A DNA stretch of 64,000 nucleotides from Helicobacter typhlonius (lineage in GTDB: Bacteria > Campylobacterota > Campylobacteria > Campylobacterales > Helicobacteraceae). Location of the stretch: positions 186,001 to 250,000 of the forward strand of contig NZ_LN907858.1 in assembly GCF_001460635.1 (NCBI RefSeq). Reading direction: 5' to 3'. The translations under genes and the position numbers were made by a program. The notes under the pieces were generated by a model. That model was not told the origin of the DNA. It saw nothing but the letters and a program-made list of their open reading frames with translations, and ran no database searches. Below, in pieces: positions 27,792 to 36,960 of the stretch (its first letter is position 1; each line of letters begins with the position of its first letter).

Positions 27792-29810
27792 TTATGAGCG
27801 CATATTTGCAAGATAAAGGATTTTATAACTCATTATCATTTTGTTAAGGGCGGTTTCTATCATCTCTACACATCGTGCATAAAAGGGCATAATATCATCG
27901 CTAGGGATATGCAGCGCACAGAGCATCATCGTATGGAGCATATGTGCTACGCTCCCTTCAAACATCACGCCCACAAATGGGATTTTTGCGGAGTATTTGA
28001 GGGTTAGGGCGTGAATAGAATCAATGCGTAAAAAAAGCTCTTTTTTGTTTGCTATCGGGCGATTTTGCCCATTTACTTCGCTTTTGAGTGCTTTGAGAAT
28101 TTCATTTTTATAGGCGTCTAGCTCTGCTGTGTAAGATTGCTCGTGCGAGAAAACTGCGCTTTTATCTGCACACATAAAGCTTTTTATTGTCTGTATATGC
28201 GTGTTTTTATCGATTTCGCGCAAGGTAAATTCATCGGGATGAGTGGAGCGACTCCCCTGAATGTATGCACCATCGCCAATATTCATTACAAGTTTTGGGG
28301 CAAAAACCCTAATCGCTTTGCTCATCATCGCACTAGAGAGGCTAAATAGCGCGTCTGCATACACTTCATAGTCGCTATTTCCTTGCACGAGATAGGCATT
28401 TTTAGGTATCGTATTCTCCTCATCGCCATAATATGAGCCCTGCGCGTGTTTTGCCTTACCTTTGATGTAGCCACAATCAAGCCCACACATTATCACTTCC
28501 TCACTTAATAAACAAGCAAGGGCGAATCCTGCATTACCTACATAGGGTGCGGCGAATTCAACTACACTTTTTACCCCACCAAAATACGCACTCGCACTTC
28601 CACCGCGCATAAATATATATGCCTCTTCAGCAAGAGCGAGTGCGTCAGGTTGCACCATATTGCCGCATAAAAGCGTAGTTTTACCCAAAGGGGCGGATTG
28701 TAAAACATCTTTAAGATAAGATATACGCTCAATCTCAATCTGAAAATCAGGCTCAATACCTGCATTCTTAAGCGGCTTGAGCGCGGTGCCACAACTAAAA
28801 ATAATCATATTAGGCGCATTAGCTTTGATAAAAGGCAGTAACATATCAAGACTTGGTCCATTTCCTACAACACATATAGGCGCATTAACACGCTGTGGTA
28901 GGTGCAAAATAGGATAAGCTAGATGCGCTTTATTTGTGCCCAAATTGATAAATGTATTTTTTACGCCTATCATCTCATCATCAAAGCTCCCCCAACCCCT
29001 AGAATTTATTGCATAAGCTTCTGCGACACTCTCTTGCACAGCTTGTAATTTAGGACTATCATACAGGCATAATTCAAGGCGCAAAAAGTTATTTGTAATT
29101 CTTCTTTGTGCAAAATAATTTTGGACAAATTCTTTATGCAATAAATCCTTGACAAATACATAACACGAGCGCTCACTCACACGCTCAAATAACAAAGGGT
29201 AATCTACAAAATAAAGTGAGATTCTAAAAAAATCTATATGCTCTTCAAAAAGCAATAAGGAATGAAAATAGTAGCCCTGCTCAATCAAAAACTGCAAAAA
29301 CATACCACCAAGTAACCCAAAAAGCGTCATATTCGGCAAAAAATGTGAGGGGAGATGAAAGCGATTTGCTCCCCCAAACTCATTTAACATCATATCAATC
29401 ATAGGATTACAAATCCCTGCGGTGAGAGGTAATTTCTCTTCGTCAAGTTTATGGAGGGCTAGACGATTTGTATGCAGAGTATAGGCTGAATTATTCAATG
29501 GATTTGAAGATAGAGCGAAATTTTGCTCTATCATTGTATGTTTAAGCTTCTTGCCCTTTTTGCGCGTAGGATAGACAAAATTTTTAGTATGCACATCAAT
29601 GATGTTTAAATCCTCCCCATTGCAATACACATTATACTGCGCAGGAGGAGATTTAAGCTCTTCAAAAAGCTTAGGGTTGATTGAAGCAAAAAAATTCATA
29701 TTGAGTGCATATCGTTTTGCAGTATAAGATTCTAAAAGATGTAACGCGCCACTTTGACAAATAGCCCGAAGACTTGTAGGCTGCATTTGTGTTTGATGTG
29801 CGTTATCCAT
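27792..29810 (-). CDS. Maf-type motility accessory factor (flagellin glycosyltransferase family)
   Basis: A 672-residue cytoplasmic protein with the MAF_flag10/DUF115 core in the middle: PICVVGNGPSLDMLLPFI near 310, IIFSCGTALKPLKNAGIEPD near 337, and VGNAGFALACLLSEEVIMCG near 425. In Campylobacter and Helicobacter Maf proteins transfer pseudaminic or legionaminic acid to flagellin. It is third in the aroQ-pepQ-maf run, five bases after the pepQ stop. No good ribosome site is seen, so it probably relies on coupled translation. Confidence 0.82.
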   Translation of the reverse strand: MDNAHQTQMQPTSLRAICQSGALHLLESYTAKRYALNMNFFASINPKLFEELKSPPAQYNVYCNGEDLNIIDVHTKNFVYPTRKKGKKLKHTMIEQNFALSSNPLNNSAYTLHTNRLALHKLDEEKLPLTAGICNPMIDMMLNEFGGANRFHLPSHFLPNMTLFGLLGGMFLQFLIEQGYYFHSLLLFEEHIDFFRISLYFVDYPLLFERVSERSCYVFVKDLLHKEFVQNYFAQRRITNNFLRLELCLYDSPKLQAVQESVAEAYAINSRGWGSFDDEMIGVKNTFINLGTNKAHLAYPILHLPQRVNAPICVVGNGPSLDMLLPFIKANAPNMIIFSCGTALKPLKNAGIEPDFQIEIERISYLKDVLQSAPLGKTTLLCGNMVQPDALALAEEAYIFMRGGSASAYFGGVKSVVEFAAPYVGNAGFALACLLSEEVIMCGLDCGYIKGKAKHAQGSYYGDEENTIPKNAYLVQGNSDYEVYADALFSLSSAMMSKAIRVFAPKLVMNIGDGAYIQGSRSTHPDEFTLREIDKNTHIQTIKSFMCADKSAVFSHEQSYTAELDAYKNEILKALKSEVNGQNRPIANKKELFLRIDSIHALTLKYSAKIPFVGVMFEGSVAHMLHTMMLCALHIPSDDIMPFYARCVEMIETALNKMIMSYKILYLANMRS

Positions 29811-29815
29811 ATATG

Positions 29816-30871
29816 TTATAGCACCTCTGCGCGTCCATTTTTCATCACCACTAAATCCTCAATTCGCACACCAAATTCCTGTGGGAGATAAATACCGGGC
29901 TCAACAGAAAATACCATACCATCCTCTACACATTCCTCACTTAGGCGTGAAATACGCGGCAACTCGTGTATATCAAGCCCCACGCCGTGTCCTGTGCTAT
30001 GCACGAAATATGCGCCATAGCCACTTTTTTCAATGATATTACGCGCTAGAGCGTCTATCTGCTTGCCACTCATACCACTTCTTGCCTTTGAAATGGCTTC
30101 TTCTTGGGCTTTTAAAACAATATCATAGATTTTTTGATACTTTGGATTTTTAAATTTTTGCTTCTTGCCAAAATGTATCTCACCTTTAATAGCAGCTGTG
30201 CGCGTCATATCTGAACAATATCTTTTATATTTTATTCCAGCATCAAAAAGCAAAATATCATTTTTTGCCAAATAACACTTTGCATTGGGCAAAGCGTGGG
30301 GCTTTGCTCCATTAGCATTAATGCCAACAATTGGTTCAAAGCTTAGTTCATACTCCCCAAAATGGCTCAAAAACTGCATAGCCTGATAATGTAGTGCTTT
30401 TTCACTTGGAGATTTTTTAACAATCTTATTTAAATGCATGCCAAATCGTTTAAATGCCTTTTTGTTAAGCTTTTGTGATGTTTTAATAAGGGCAATCTCT
30501 TGCTCGCTTTTGCAGATTCTAAGCTTTTGATGAAAATTCTCTTGTGGAATAATCTCACATTTGTGCTTCTCAAGCGCATTTTTAAGCTTTTCATACATCT
30601 GCACACTTAGCTCTTGGGGGTTAAACACTATTTTATGTATATGGAGCTTTTGTAGCACTTCTTGCACGCTTTGTATAAAATTCGCAGATTCTATCACTTC
30701 GGTGCGTGGTTTGCATAATTCTTTGGCTTCAAGGGTATAACGAGAATCTGTAATAAAAAATCTGCTCTCCTCCACGCGCACGACAACTGCATTATCGCAG
30801 CTAAAGCCACATTCGTAATACTGCGCATTCTCATCAAGGCTAAGATAAGGCAGAGAGTGAGAGTTTCTCAT
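29816..30871 (-). CDS. pepQ: M24 aminopeptidase (Xaa-Pro peptidase type)
   Basis: A 351-residue cytoplasmic metallopeptidase cleaving X-Pro bonds. The C-terminal pita-bread domain has the metal ligands in LLFDAGIKYKRYCSDMTRT (two Asp, near 208-219), HSTGHGVGLDIHELP (His near 285), FSVEPGIYLP (Glu) and VRIEDLV (Glu). The N-terminal domain is short, as in epsilonproteobacterial members. It starts three bases after the aroQ stop, the same pairing as in H. pylori (HP1038-HP1037). Confidence 0.88.
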   Translation of the reverse strand: MRNSHSLPYLSLDENAQYYECGFSCDNAVVVRVEESRFFITDSRYTLEAKELCKPRTEVIESANFIQSVQEVLQKLHIHKIVFNPQELSVQMYEKLKNALEKHKCEIIPQENFHQKLRICKSEQEIALIKTSQKLNKKAFKRFGMHLNKIVKKSPSEKALHYQAMQFLSHFGEYELSFEPIVGINANGAKPHALPNAKCYLAKNDILLFDAGIKYKRYCSDMTRTAAIKGEIHFGKKQKFKNPKYQKIYDIVLKAQEEAISKARSGMSGKQIDALARNIIEKSGYGAYFVHSTGHGVGLDIHELPRISRLSEECVEDGMVFSVEPGIYLPQEFGVRIEDLVVMKNGRAEVL

Positions 30872-30874
30872 AGT

Positions 30875-31351
30875 TTAGGCGTTTTGGTTATTTTGCTGTG
30901 CTTTGAGGGCGGCAATTTCATTTGCAATTTGTAAGATTCCCATAAGAGCTAAATGATAGCCAAATGCACCAAAACCTGTAATTACACCCGCGCTCACTGC
31001 ACCTGTGTAGCTTTTGGAGCGAAAATCCTCTCTAGCGTGGATATTACTAATATGCACTTCAATCACTGGCACACCGCAGCTTGCAATCGCATCAGCAATG
31101 GCAATAGAAGTGTGCGTAAAGGCAGCAGGATTGATAATCACACCCGCATATTCTCCACCGATACACTCTTGGAGTTTATCAATGATTTCACCCTCAAAAT
31201 TGCTTTGAAAAAACTCTAGCTCTGCATTATTTTGTTTGGCTTGGGCTTGAAGATTAGTGTGAATTTGCTCTAGTGTGAAATTCCCATAGATATGTGGCTC
31301 GCGATGCCCTAAAATATTGAGATTTGGTCCTTGAATGATAAGAAACTTCAT
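30875..31351 (-). CDS. aroQ: 3-dehydroquinate dehydratase, type II
   Basis: Shikimate-pathway enzyme forming 3-dehydroshikimate. A 158-residue flavodoxin-like protein with [17 protein letters not shown] at the N-terminus (catalytic Tyr), [31 protein letters not shown] near 80 (catalytic His/Asn), and [14 protein letters not shown]. The start has TAAGGAG upstream. First gene of the aroQ-pepQ-maf run. Confidence 0.95.
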   Translation of the reverse strand: MKFLIIQGPNLNILGHREPHIYGNFTLEQIHTNLQAQAKQNNAELEFFQSNFEGEIIDKLQECIGGEYAGVIINPAAFTHTSIAIADAIASCGVPVIEVHISNIHAREDFRSKSYTGAVSAGVITGFGAFGYHLALMGILQIANEIAALKAQQNNQNA

Positions 31352-31370
31352 TTATGCTCCTTAAGTTATA

Positions 31371-31386
31371 GAATCTACTTAGATTC
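31371..31386. terminator. Small hairpin from inverted AGATTC copies
   Basis: GAATCT (31371-31376) and AGATTC (31381-31386) pair with a 4-base loop. It lies between the end of the accessory operon (31471) and the aroQ start, so it may end that operon. The stem is only six pairs and there is no T-run, so this is a weak call. Confidence 0.3.
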
Positions 31387-31470
31387 CTTTAAAGCGCACA
31401 TTATAGCGAAATTTGTGAAATAAAGCATTTCTTCGTGATCATTCAATCTAAATTGCGCAATCTTGGATTA

Positions 31471-32217
31471 TTATATAAAATGCAAAGCTATACTTGCTCC
31501 ACTTATAATCAAGGCGACAATAGAAACAATAGTAGCTAATGAATTATTCTTCGCCTTTAAAGCTTCTAAAGCTTCTTTATTTTGGGCAATGAGCTCTCTA
31601 TTTTGATTAATAACTTGCTGATTTTTTAAAATATTTTCTCTATTTTGGCTAATATCTTGACTTTGTTGTTCATCAAGGGAATCTTTCTCGCGCATATCTC
31701 CTTGCAATGTTTTAATATCAATTTCTTGCTTTTCTTGTCGTGCCTCATATTCAGTTTGATGCTCTACAAAGTTTTTGGCTTGCTGTAAGATAACTTGGGC
31801 ATGTTTTTGCTGCTCATCACTCAATATTGTTGTGTTCCCATCAACATCTTTAAAGCCACCAACCATCATAACCGACATTGTCTCAATCATACTTTTTGCG
31901 AAAAATATACTACAACAAGTAAGCGTAACACTTTCTTTGATAAGTACATTTATTTCCACTAGTGCTTCATTTTGTTGAGAAATAGCTTTAGTATTGAGCT
32001 CTGTTCTTTTAGCTGTTTTACCAAAACCAAGAAAATTACCTTTGGCATTTTCAGCGTCTTTTACTAATTGCTTTGATTTTTCTATTTTTTCTGTAATTCG
32101 GACAATATTTGAAAAAATATTTTCTGTTGTTTTCTCAACAAGAACTTTGAGTTGTTCCTCATCGTTTTGTGCTAATGCCTTTTGCACATCATCTATGCTT
32201 ATGAGTTGTGTGTCCAT
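31471..32217 (-). CDS. Coiled-coil protein with C-terminal membrane anchor
   Basis: A 248-residue protein, not recognised. Residues about 30-160 are charged helices, about 165-225 a strong coiled coil with repeated N-Q-E-I/L-I units (NQQVINQNRELIAQNKEAL), and the last 20 residues a hydrophobic tail helix (ATIVSIVALIISGASIAL). This looks like a tail-anchored cytoplasmic protein. It starts four bases after the preceding membrane gene, with GGGGG before it, and is the last gene of the three-ORF accessory unit. Confidence 0.6.
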   Translation of the reverse strand: MDTQLISIDDVQKALAQNDEEQLKVLVEKTTENIFSNIVRITEKIEKSKQLVKDAENAKGNFLGFGKTAKRTELNTKAISQQNEALVEINVLIKESVTLTCCSIFFAKSMIETMSVMMVGGFKDVDGNTTILSDEQQKHAQVILQQAKNFVEHQTEYEARQEKQEIDIKTLQGDMREKDSLDEQQSQDISQNRENILKNQQVINQNRELIAQNKEALEALKAKNNSLATIVSIVALIISGASIALHFI

Positions 32218-32220
32218 AAT

Positions 32221-33072
32221 TTACCCCCTATTATTTCTTATTTTATTCATATCTTGCTGATACATAAATTCTAAAAGCTCGTTAGTGGCATTTTTTGCTT
32301 CATTTATAGAATCCTTTGCCATTGTGCTGCTTAATTCAATCTGCTCTTTAGCATTTTCTAGCATTATCGTGCTCTCCTGCACTGCCTTATTAAAATAAGC
32401 ATACGCATCATAGAAGCAAAACCAAGTTTGTGCAATATTATATTGCACTACTACACCACTTTGTGCCATTATCTGAATCTGTATCCTCCGCTCCTTTTCC
32501 TTGCTCGCATATTTATCCATATAATAAATTGCAATCGTGCTTAATACTACTCCCATTGCCGCACTGATACAGAGCGAAAGGGCGTCGCCTATCGTTTCAT
32601 CTGTAAATGGAACAGGCAATATCAACACAGCATTAAGCCCGGGTATGCTTAAAAGCCAAGTTTTTATTGCTTCACTTGATAGCATAGCAATCGCACCAAT
32701 AAGACCTGATACAAAAACCTTAGAAGCCTCAAACATTACATCTTCTTTTGGCATATCTTTGGGAGGATTCACAATAATCTTTACCGCCTGATAGAGTGAA
32801 GTAAATCCTGCTCTAATAATACGCACAATGCTTTTAAGTGTAGTAAAGATTATATTCACTACAAATATAATGAAATTAGAAAAAAATGCCATAATGGCTG
32901 ATTCTAAAGAGCCAGCGATAATCTCTTTCCATTTTGATTGAATATCTGCCCAAATTTTAGAGATTCTCTGTTTAAATCGCTTGAAAATATCCTTGAGGCT
33001 TTCATTGCCAAATTCTTTGAAAAGAATCTTTAGCTCTATGTTTATGCCTTCTATTAATTCTTTAAAAACCAT
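32221..33072 (-). CDS. Multi-TM membrane protein, C-terminal half of a frameshifted HNH-membrane gene
   Basis: The ORF from an internal ATG gives 283 residues with four hydrophobic segments (around 65-85, 120-140, 150-165 and 180-200), a PVPFTDETIGDAL block, and a charged helical tail. The same frame is open upstream to 33180 and reads sensibly there (SSKPYKEALKTGLNDAKNIA then IHSAIGMVFKELIEG). It therefore continues the HNH-like protein encoded in the other frame at 33062-33985. The ATG at 33072 has no ribosome site. I infer one ancestral protein of about 600 residues. Family not named with confidence. Confidence 0.6.
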   Translation of the reverse strand: MVFKELIEGINIELKILFKEFGNESLKDIFKRFKQRISKIWADIQSKWKEIIAGSLESAIMAFFSNFIIFVVNIIFTTLKSIVRIIRAGFTSLYQAVKIIVNPPKDMPKEDVMFEASKVFVSGLIGAIAMLSSEAIKTWLLSIPGLNAVLILPVPFTDETIGDALSLCISAAMGVVLSTIAIYYMDKYASKEKERRIQIQIMAQSGVVVQYNIAQTWFCFYDAYAYFNKAVQESTIMLENAKEQIELSSTMAKDSINEAKNATNELLEFMYQQDMNKIRNNRG

Positions 33073-33985
33073 ACCAATAGCAGAGTGTATCGCTATATTT
33101 TTTGCATCGTTTAAGCCTGTCTTTAGAGCTTCTTTGTAAGGCTTGGAGCTTCCATAAATATGCCTTATCCACCTTCTTATCTATCTGTTTTTTTGAATCG
33201 CCATATTCTTTAGATAGCTTCTCATCATCTATTTCTTTTTGCTTTTGCAATTTGTTCATTTCGTTTTGTTCGGATTCTGTAAGATAGCCTCTTTTAGCTT
33301 CTAACGCTTCAAGCTTGGCTATATTTTCATCCCGTCTTTGGAGAAACTCTTGCGCACTTTTATCTTTTTTAGAGCGATTTAAAGTACTATCTGTCATTTT
33401 GAGATTGGATTCTGTGTTAGCTAGTTTAGTGCCATCGACTTCAGCTAAAACCCTTGCTGGGTCATCGTGAATAGTTTTTGCAGCAACAATATGGTCTAAA
33501 TCTGTGTTGTCGTTTGGCTTGATTTTTTTGCCTGTCATATAATCTGTAAGCTTACCCTCTTTTTTTAATGCACTTTGTCTTTTGTTGATTTCTTTATATG
33601 CAGAATCTTGATGATATTTATCCGAATCATATTCTCCGCGATTCTCATATCTTTGCCTTTCTGTATCGTTCGCATAAATGCCCTTTCTTACATTGTGCGT
33701 TGTATGGACATTCCCTCCATCTTTGGCATTTAGCACCACTGCACCCAATCCAAAATGCCCCACAATCGCATTAAGTGCATTTTCTGTGCATTGGTCAAAA
33801 AGTGCAACATTTTGCTCCTTTGGAAGCTGGGCTTTCAAATCTTCTAAACCTTTGAGTGCTTCATCTAAGCCTTCATCAATTTGTAATCTGAAGATTTTTA
33901 CGCAATCTTGCTCTGTGCAAACTTGCCTTTCTACTTGCTCTAGTTCTGTCTCAATTATTTCAAAATCTTGCCTTAACTTTGTCAT
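33062..33985 (-). CDS. HNH-nuclease-like protein, N-terminal half of a frameshifted gene
   Basis: 307 residues as read. After a charged helical start comes a nuclease-like module: DYMTGKKIKP near 148, DLDHIVAAKTIHDDPARVL from about 162 (the D-H pair of an HNH motif), and NLKMTDSTLNRSKKDKSA near 192, whose Asn/Lys would complete it. The last 35-40 residues (after KKVDK) look unlike protein, while another frame there reads well into the downstream membrane ORF, so an indel between about 33065 and 33180 is likely. AAGGA precedes the ATG. Divergent from an XRE regulator. Target unknown; a defence or toxin role is inference only. Confidence 0.6.
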   Translation of the reverse strand: MTKLRQDFEIIETELEQVERQVCTEQDCVKIFRLQIDEGLDEALKGLEDLKAQLPKEQNVALFDQCTENALNAIVGHFGLGAVVLNAKDGGNVHTTHNVRKGIYANDTERQRYENRGEYDSDKYHQDSAYKEINKRQSALKKEGKLTDYMTGKKIKPNDNTDLDHIVAAKTIHDDPARVLAEVDGTKLANTESNLKMTDSTLNRSKKDKSAQEFLQRRDENIAKLEALEAKRGYLTESEQNEMNKLQKQKEIDDEKLSKEYGDSKKQIDKKVDKAYLWKLQALQRSSKDRLKRCKKYSDTLCYWYGF

Positions 33986-34015
33986 TATTTATCCTTCCAA
34001 TTTTTCACCTTGTAA

Positions 34016-34086
34016 TATCAAGTTGAAAAACGCATTCTATCAAATTAAAATAAAATCTACCTTACTATAACAAGTTAAAAAATGCA
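34016..34086 (+). repeat. 19-base direct repeats around the XRE promoter
   Basis: TATCAAGTTGAAAAACGCA (34016-34034) and TAACAAGTTAAAAAATGCA (34068-34086) match at 16 of 19 positions and are 52 bases apart. The second copy covers the regulator's own start codon. A -10-like TATAAC at 34066-34071 lies between. These look like operator copies for the divergent XRE protein. Confidence 0.45.
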
Positions 34087-34327
34087 AAAGATACAAGATG
34101 AATTTATAGACAATGCGTATAGAATCATAGGTTTAAATGTCAAAAAAGCAAGGGAATTAAAAGGTTTAACCCAGCTTGAACTTTCCTTAGCTATAGGGCA
34201 CAAATCAGTAAGCGTTGTGTCCTGTGCTGAAATCTACCACAAGAAGCAGCATTTTAATATAGAGCATTTGCTTAAAATCGCTCAAGTTTTAGAAGTAAAT
34301 ATACAAAATTTTTTTGAGGGTTTATAG
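34082..34327 (+). CDS. XRE-family DNA-binding regulator
   Basis: 81 residues, almost all one helix-turn-helix domain: VKKARELKGLTQLELSLAIG (about 20-39) is the standard HTH_3 start, followed by the recognition-helix region KSVSVVSCAEIYH, and HLLKIAQVLEVNIQNFF at the end. It is transcribed away from the HNH-membrane-coiled-coil genes and most likely represses them and itself. There is no ribosome site. A TATAAC box at 34066-34071 would put the transcript start at or next to the ATG, implying a leaderless mRNA. Confidence 0.78.
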   Translation: MQKIQDEFIDNAYRIIGLNVKKARELKGLTQLELSLAIGHKSVSVVSCAEIYHKKQHFNIEHLLKIAQVLEVNIQNFFEGL

Positions 34328-34417
34328 GAGATTGTAAATCTTTTTATGCTAGACACACTTAATCATCACAAGAAAATATAAAAATAAATAAAAAACTTAA
34401 GCAGATTCTATAAATAT

Positions 34418-34445
34418 ATTCCTATTCTTTATAAAGAATAGGAAT
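34418..34445. terminator. Perfect 28-base palindrome between convergent genes
   Basis: ATTCCTATTCTTTA is followed directly by its reverse complement, giving a 12-pair stem with a 4-base loop. It lies between the XRE gene and the convergent molybdoenzyme gene, 29 bases past the latter's stop, and so could terminate in both directions. Confidence 0.6.
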
Positions 34446-34473
34446 GCAAAAATAAAGAATTTATAAGCGATAT

Positions 34474-36960
34474 TTACACACCTTGTGGAGATTCAAAAAC
34501 ACTTAGAGGTTTTACCTCTCCCTCATATTTTTTAATATTTACAAGTGCCGTGTGAGCAATGTTGCCATTAGCAAGAGGAGATGTGGGCATATCAAGTGTA
34601 AGGACATTAGATGAGCCATTTTTGCACACACTGCCAATTTTGCCCGGCTCTTGTGGGTCATACCACGCTCCCTCACATAATCGCACAACGCCTTGCTTAA
34701 TCGCATCTGTTACAAAAGCACCAGCTAAAACTTCGCCCCTTTGATTACTCACACTCACAATATCGCCTGTTTTAATACCTTTATCCGCCGCATCTTTAGT
34801 ATTAATCCAAATTGGCTCTTTATCGGCAATCGCATAATCTTTTCGCAAAGAAGTATTTGCGCATTGAGAATGCAATCGTAACTCGGGGTGAGAGGTGATG
34901 AGTGCAAATTCTGCAGGTTTGTTATCCATTCCTAGCCACTCAATAGGCTCAAGCCAAGTGGGGTGTGGAGGGCATTGTGTATAACCAAATTTTTCTATGC
35001 TTTTAGAATAAATTTCAATCAAACCAGATTCTGTTCCAAGCGGGTTAAGAATAGGATCTTCGCGAAATTCTGCATAGCGCACGAAACTTTCAGATTCGGC
35101 TGGAATTTCAAACCTCAATGGCTCATTTGCCTCCCAAAATTCTTTAAAGCTAGGCATAGTGAGCATAAGCCCCTCGGCTTGTTTTAGGGCTTGATTGTAG
35201 AATTCCTCAATCCATTGCATTTCATTTTTACCCTCGTTAAATGTGTCATACACGCCAAAAGCTTTAGCCAAATCACAAAACACTTGATAATCATCGCGTG
35301 CTTCAAATTGCTTCTCTACAAGCTGCTTCATTGGCACAATATGCAAATTTGAGTAATCTCCACTCATTGAAATATCATTGCGCTCATAACTCGTAGTAAT
35401 AGGCATTACGATATCAGCAAATCGTGCGGTTGGCGTCCAATAAATCTCATTGACAACAATCGTGCGCGGCTTTTGCCAAGCTTTGATAAGAGTATTTGTG
35501 TCTTGATGATGCACAAGCGGATTGCCTCCAGCCCAATAAATAAAATCAATATCGGTATAAGTGATTTTCTTGCCATTATGCTCAATGCTCTTGCCCGGAT
35601 TAAGTAGTGCATCAGAAATGCGCGCAAGAGGGAAATTATTATCACTCCCTTGCATAAGCCATTCTGCACCGCCACTTCCTACATTACCAAGATTAATCCC
35701 GCCAACCACAGGTGCAGTCGCTGTAGGAGAACCACCATTGCTGTAATGATAAGACAAGCCAAATCCGCCGCCTGGTAATCCAATTTGTCCTATCATACAC
35801 GCTAGAGTTACTAAGCTCCAATGTGGCTGCTCTCCGTGGTGAGCGCGTTGCATACCCCAGCCAGACATAAGCATAGTGCGGTTATTAAAGAAAAGTTGCG
35901 CAAGAGATTCAATTTTTTGAGCAGAAATGCCACAGATTTTAGATGCCCATAAAGCATCTTTGGCAACACCATCAGCCTCACCTAAAAGATAAGATTTAAA
36001 CTGCTCAAATCCTGTTGTATAGTTTTCTAAAAACTCTTTATCGTATTGATTACTCTTAAACATTGTGTGCATTATGCCAAGCATTAAGGCTACATCTGTA
36101 TTTGGTAAAGGAGCTAACCACTCCGCGCCCAAATAATCACAAGTCATATTTCGCACTGGATCAATGCTAATAATATGCTTGCCAGACTTTTTAAGCTGAT
36201 CAAAAAAATCAAGCCCTGTGCCTTCATTGAGTGTCCAAGCATTGCGTAAAGTAGCCATAGGGTCAGCACCCCAAATCACTACCACTTGGCTATTATCTAA
36301 CACGCTAGAAAAAGAGGTTTGTTGTTCATATACTTCAATACTTCCCACCACATAAGGCATAATCACCTGTGAAGCACCTGTGGAATAATCTCCACTCACA
36401 CCTACATAGCCACCTGCCATACCCATAAATCGCTGTAACAAGATTCTCGCATTATGTAAATTCCCACTGCTTTTCCAGCCATAGCTTCCAGCGAAAACGC
36501 CCTCTTTACCCTTTTGCTTATAAGTAGCTTTAAGCTCTTTGGCAATAAGTGCAATAGCCTCATCATAGCTCACTCTCACCCATTCATCAGCCCCGCGTAA
36601 TTCAGGTTTTGGATTTGCAGGGTTTTCTAAATAAGATTTCCTTACCATAGGATATTGAATACGCGTAGGTGAATAAATTAAATCAGGTATTGTGCTATGG
36701 AGCGGGTTAGATACATTATTTTTAAGCGCATTAGTGCTTGAAATAACCTTACCATCTTTTATTTTTGCCTTAAGAACCCCCCAATGAGCCCCCGTAATAA
36801 CCTCACCATCAAGCACAAGATTCTCACTAAAGCTTTTTACTCCAGATTCTATAACTGCCTTTTTACTCTCCGTATCACAGCCCACAAAAGGCACAAGAGC
36901 AAATACGGCTAAACCTTTCCCCATTGCTTGAAGCACTTGTCGTCTACTTAATACATTCAT
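34474..36960 (-). CDS. torA: Molybdopterin S-/N-oxide reductase (TorA/BisC type)
   Basis: Periplasmic reductase for TMAO, DMSO or biotin/methionine sulfoxide. 828 residues, matching the TorA/BisC/DmsA branch length. A Tat signal SRRQVLQAMGKGLAVFALVP is at the N-terminus. There is no N-terminal 4Fe-4S cysteine set, as expected for TorA/BisC. The Mo ligand Ser is probably in YSTGAS near 180, and other blocks include WGADPMATLRNAW, GWGMQRAHHGEQPHW and the C-terminal VSNQRGEV molydopterin-binding domain. It overlaps the upstream cytochrome gene by one base (TAATG), as in the Campylobacter pair Cj0265c-Cj0264c. Confidence 0.88.
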   Translation of the reverse strand: MNVLSRRQVLQAMGKGLAVFALVPFVGCDTESKKAVIESGVKSFSENLVLDGEVITGAHWGVLKAKIKDGKVISSTNALKNNVSNPLHSTIPDLIYSPTRIQYPMVRKSYLENPANPKPELRGADEWVRVSYDEAIALIAKELKATYKQKGKEGVFAGSYGWKSSGNLHNARILLQRFMGMAGGYVGVSGDYSTGASQVIMPYVVGSIEVYEQQTSFSSVLDNSQVVVIWGADPMATLRNAWTLNEGTGLDFFDQLKKSGKHIISIDPVRNMTCDYLGAEWLAPLPNTDVALMLGIMHTMFKSNQYDKEFLENYTTGFEQFKSYLLGEADGVAKDALWASKICGISAQKIESLAQLFFNNRTMLMSGWGMQRAHHGEQPHWSLVTLACMIGQIGLPGGGFGLSYHYSNGGSPTATAPVVGGINLGNVGSGGAEWLMQGSDNNFPLARISDALLNPGKSIEHNGKKITYTDIDFIYWAGGNPLVHHQDTNTLIKAWQKPRTIVVNEIYWTPTARFADIVMPITTSYERNDISMSGDYSNLHIVPMKQLVEKQFEARDDYQVFCDLAKAFGVYDTFNEGKNEMQWIEEFYNQALKQAEGLMLTMPSFKEFWEANEPLRFEIPAESESFVRYAEFREDPILNPLGTESGLIEIYSKSIEKFGYTQCPPHPTWLEPIEWLGMDNKPAEFALITSHPELRLHSQCANTSLRKDYAIADKEPIWINTKDAADKGIKTGDIVSVSNQRGEVLAGAFVTDAIKQGVVRLCEGAWYDPQEPGKIGSVCKNGSSNVLTLDMPTSPLANGNIAHTALVNIKKYEGEVKPLSVFESPQGV

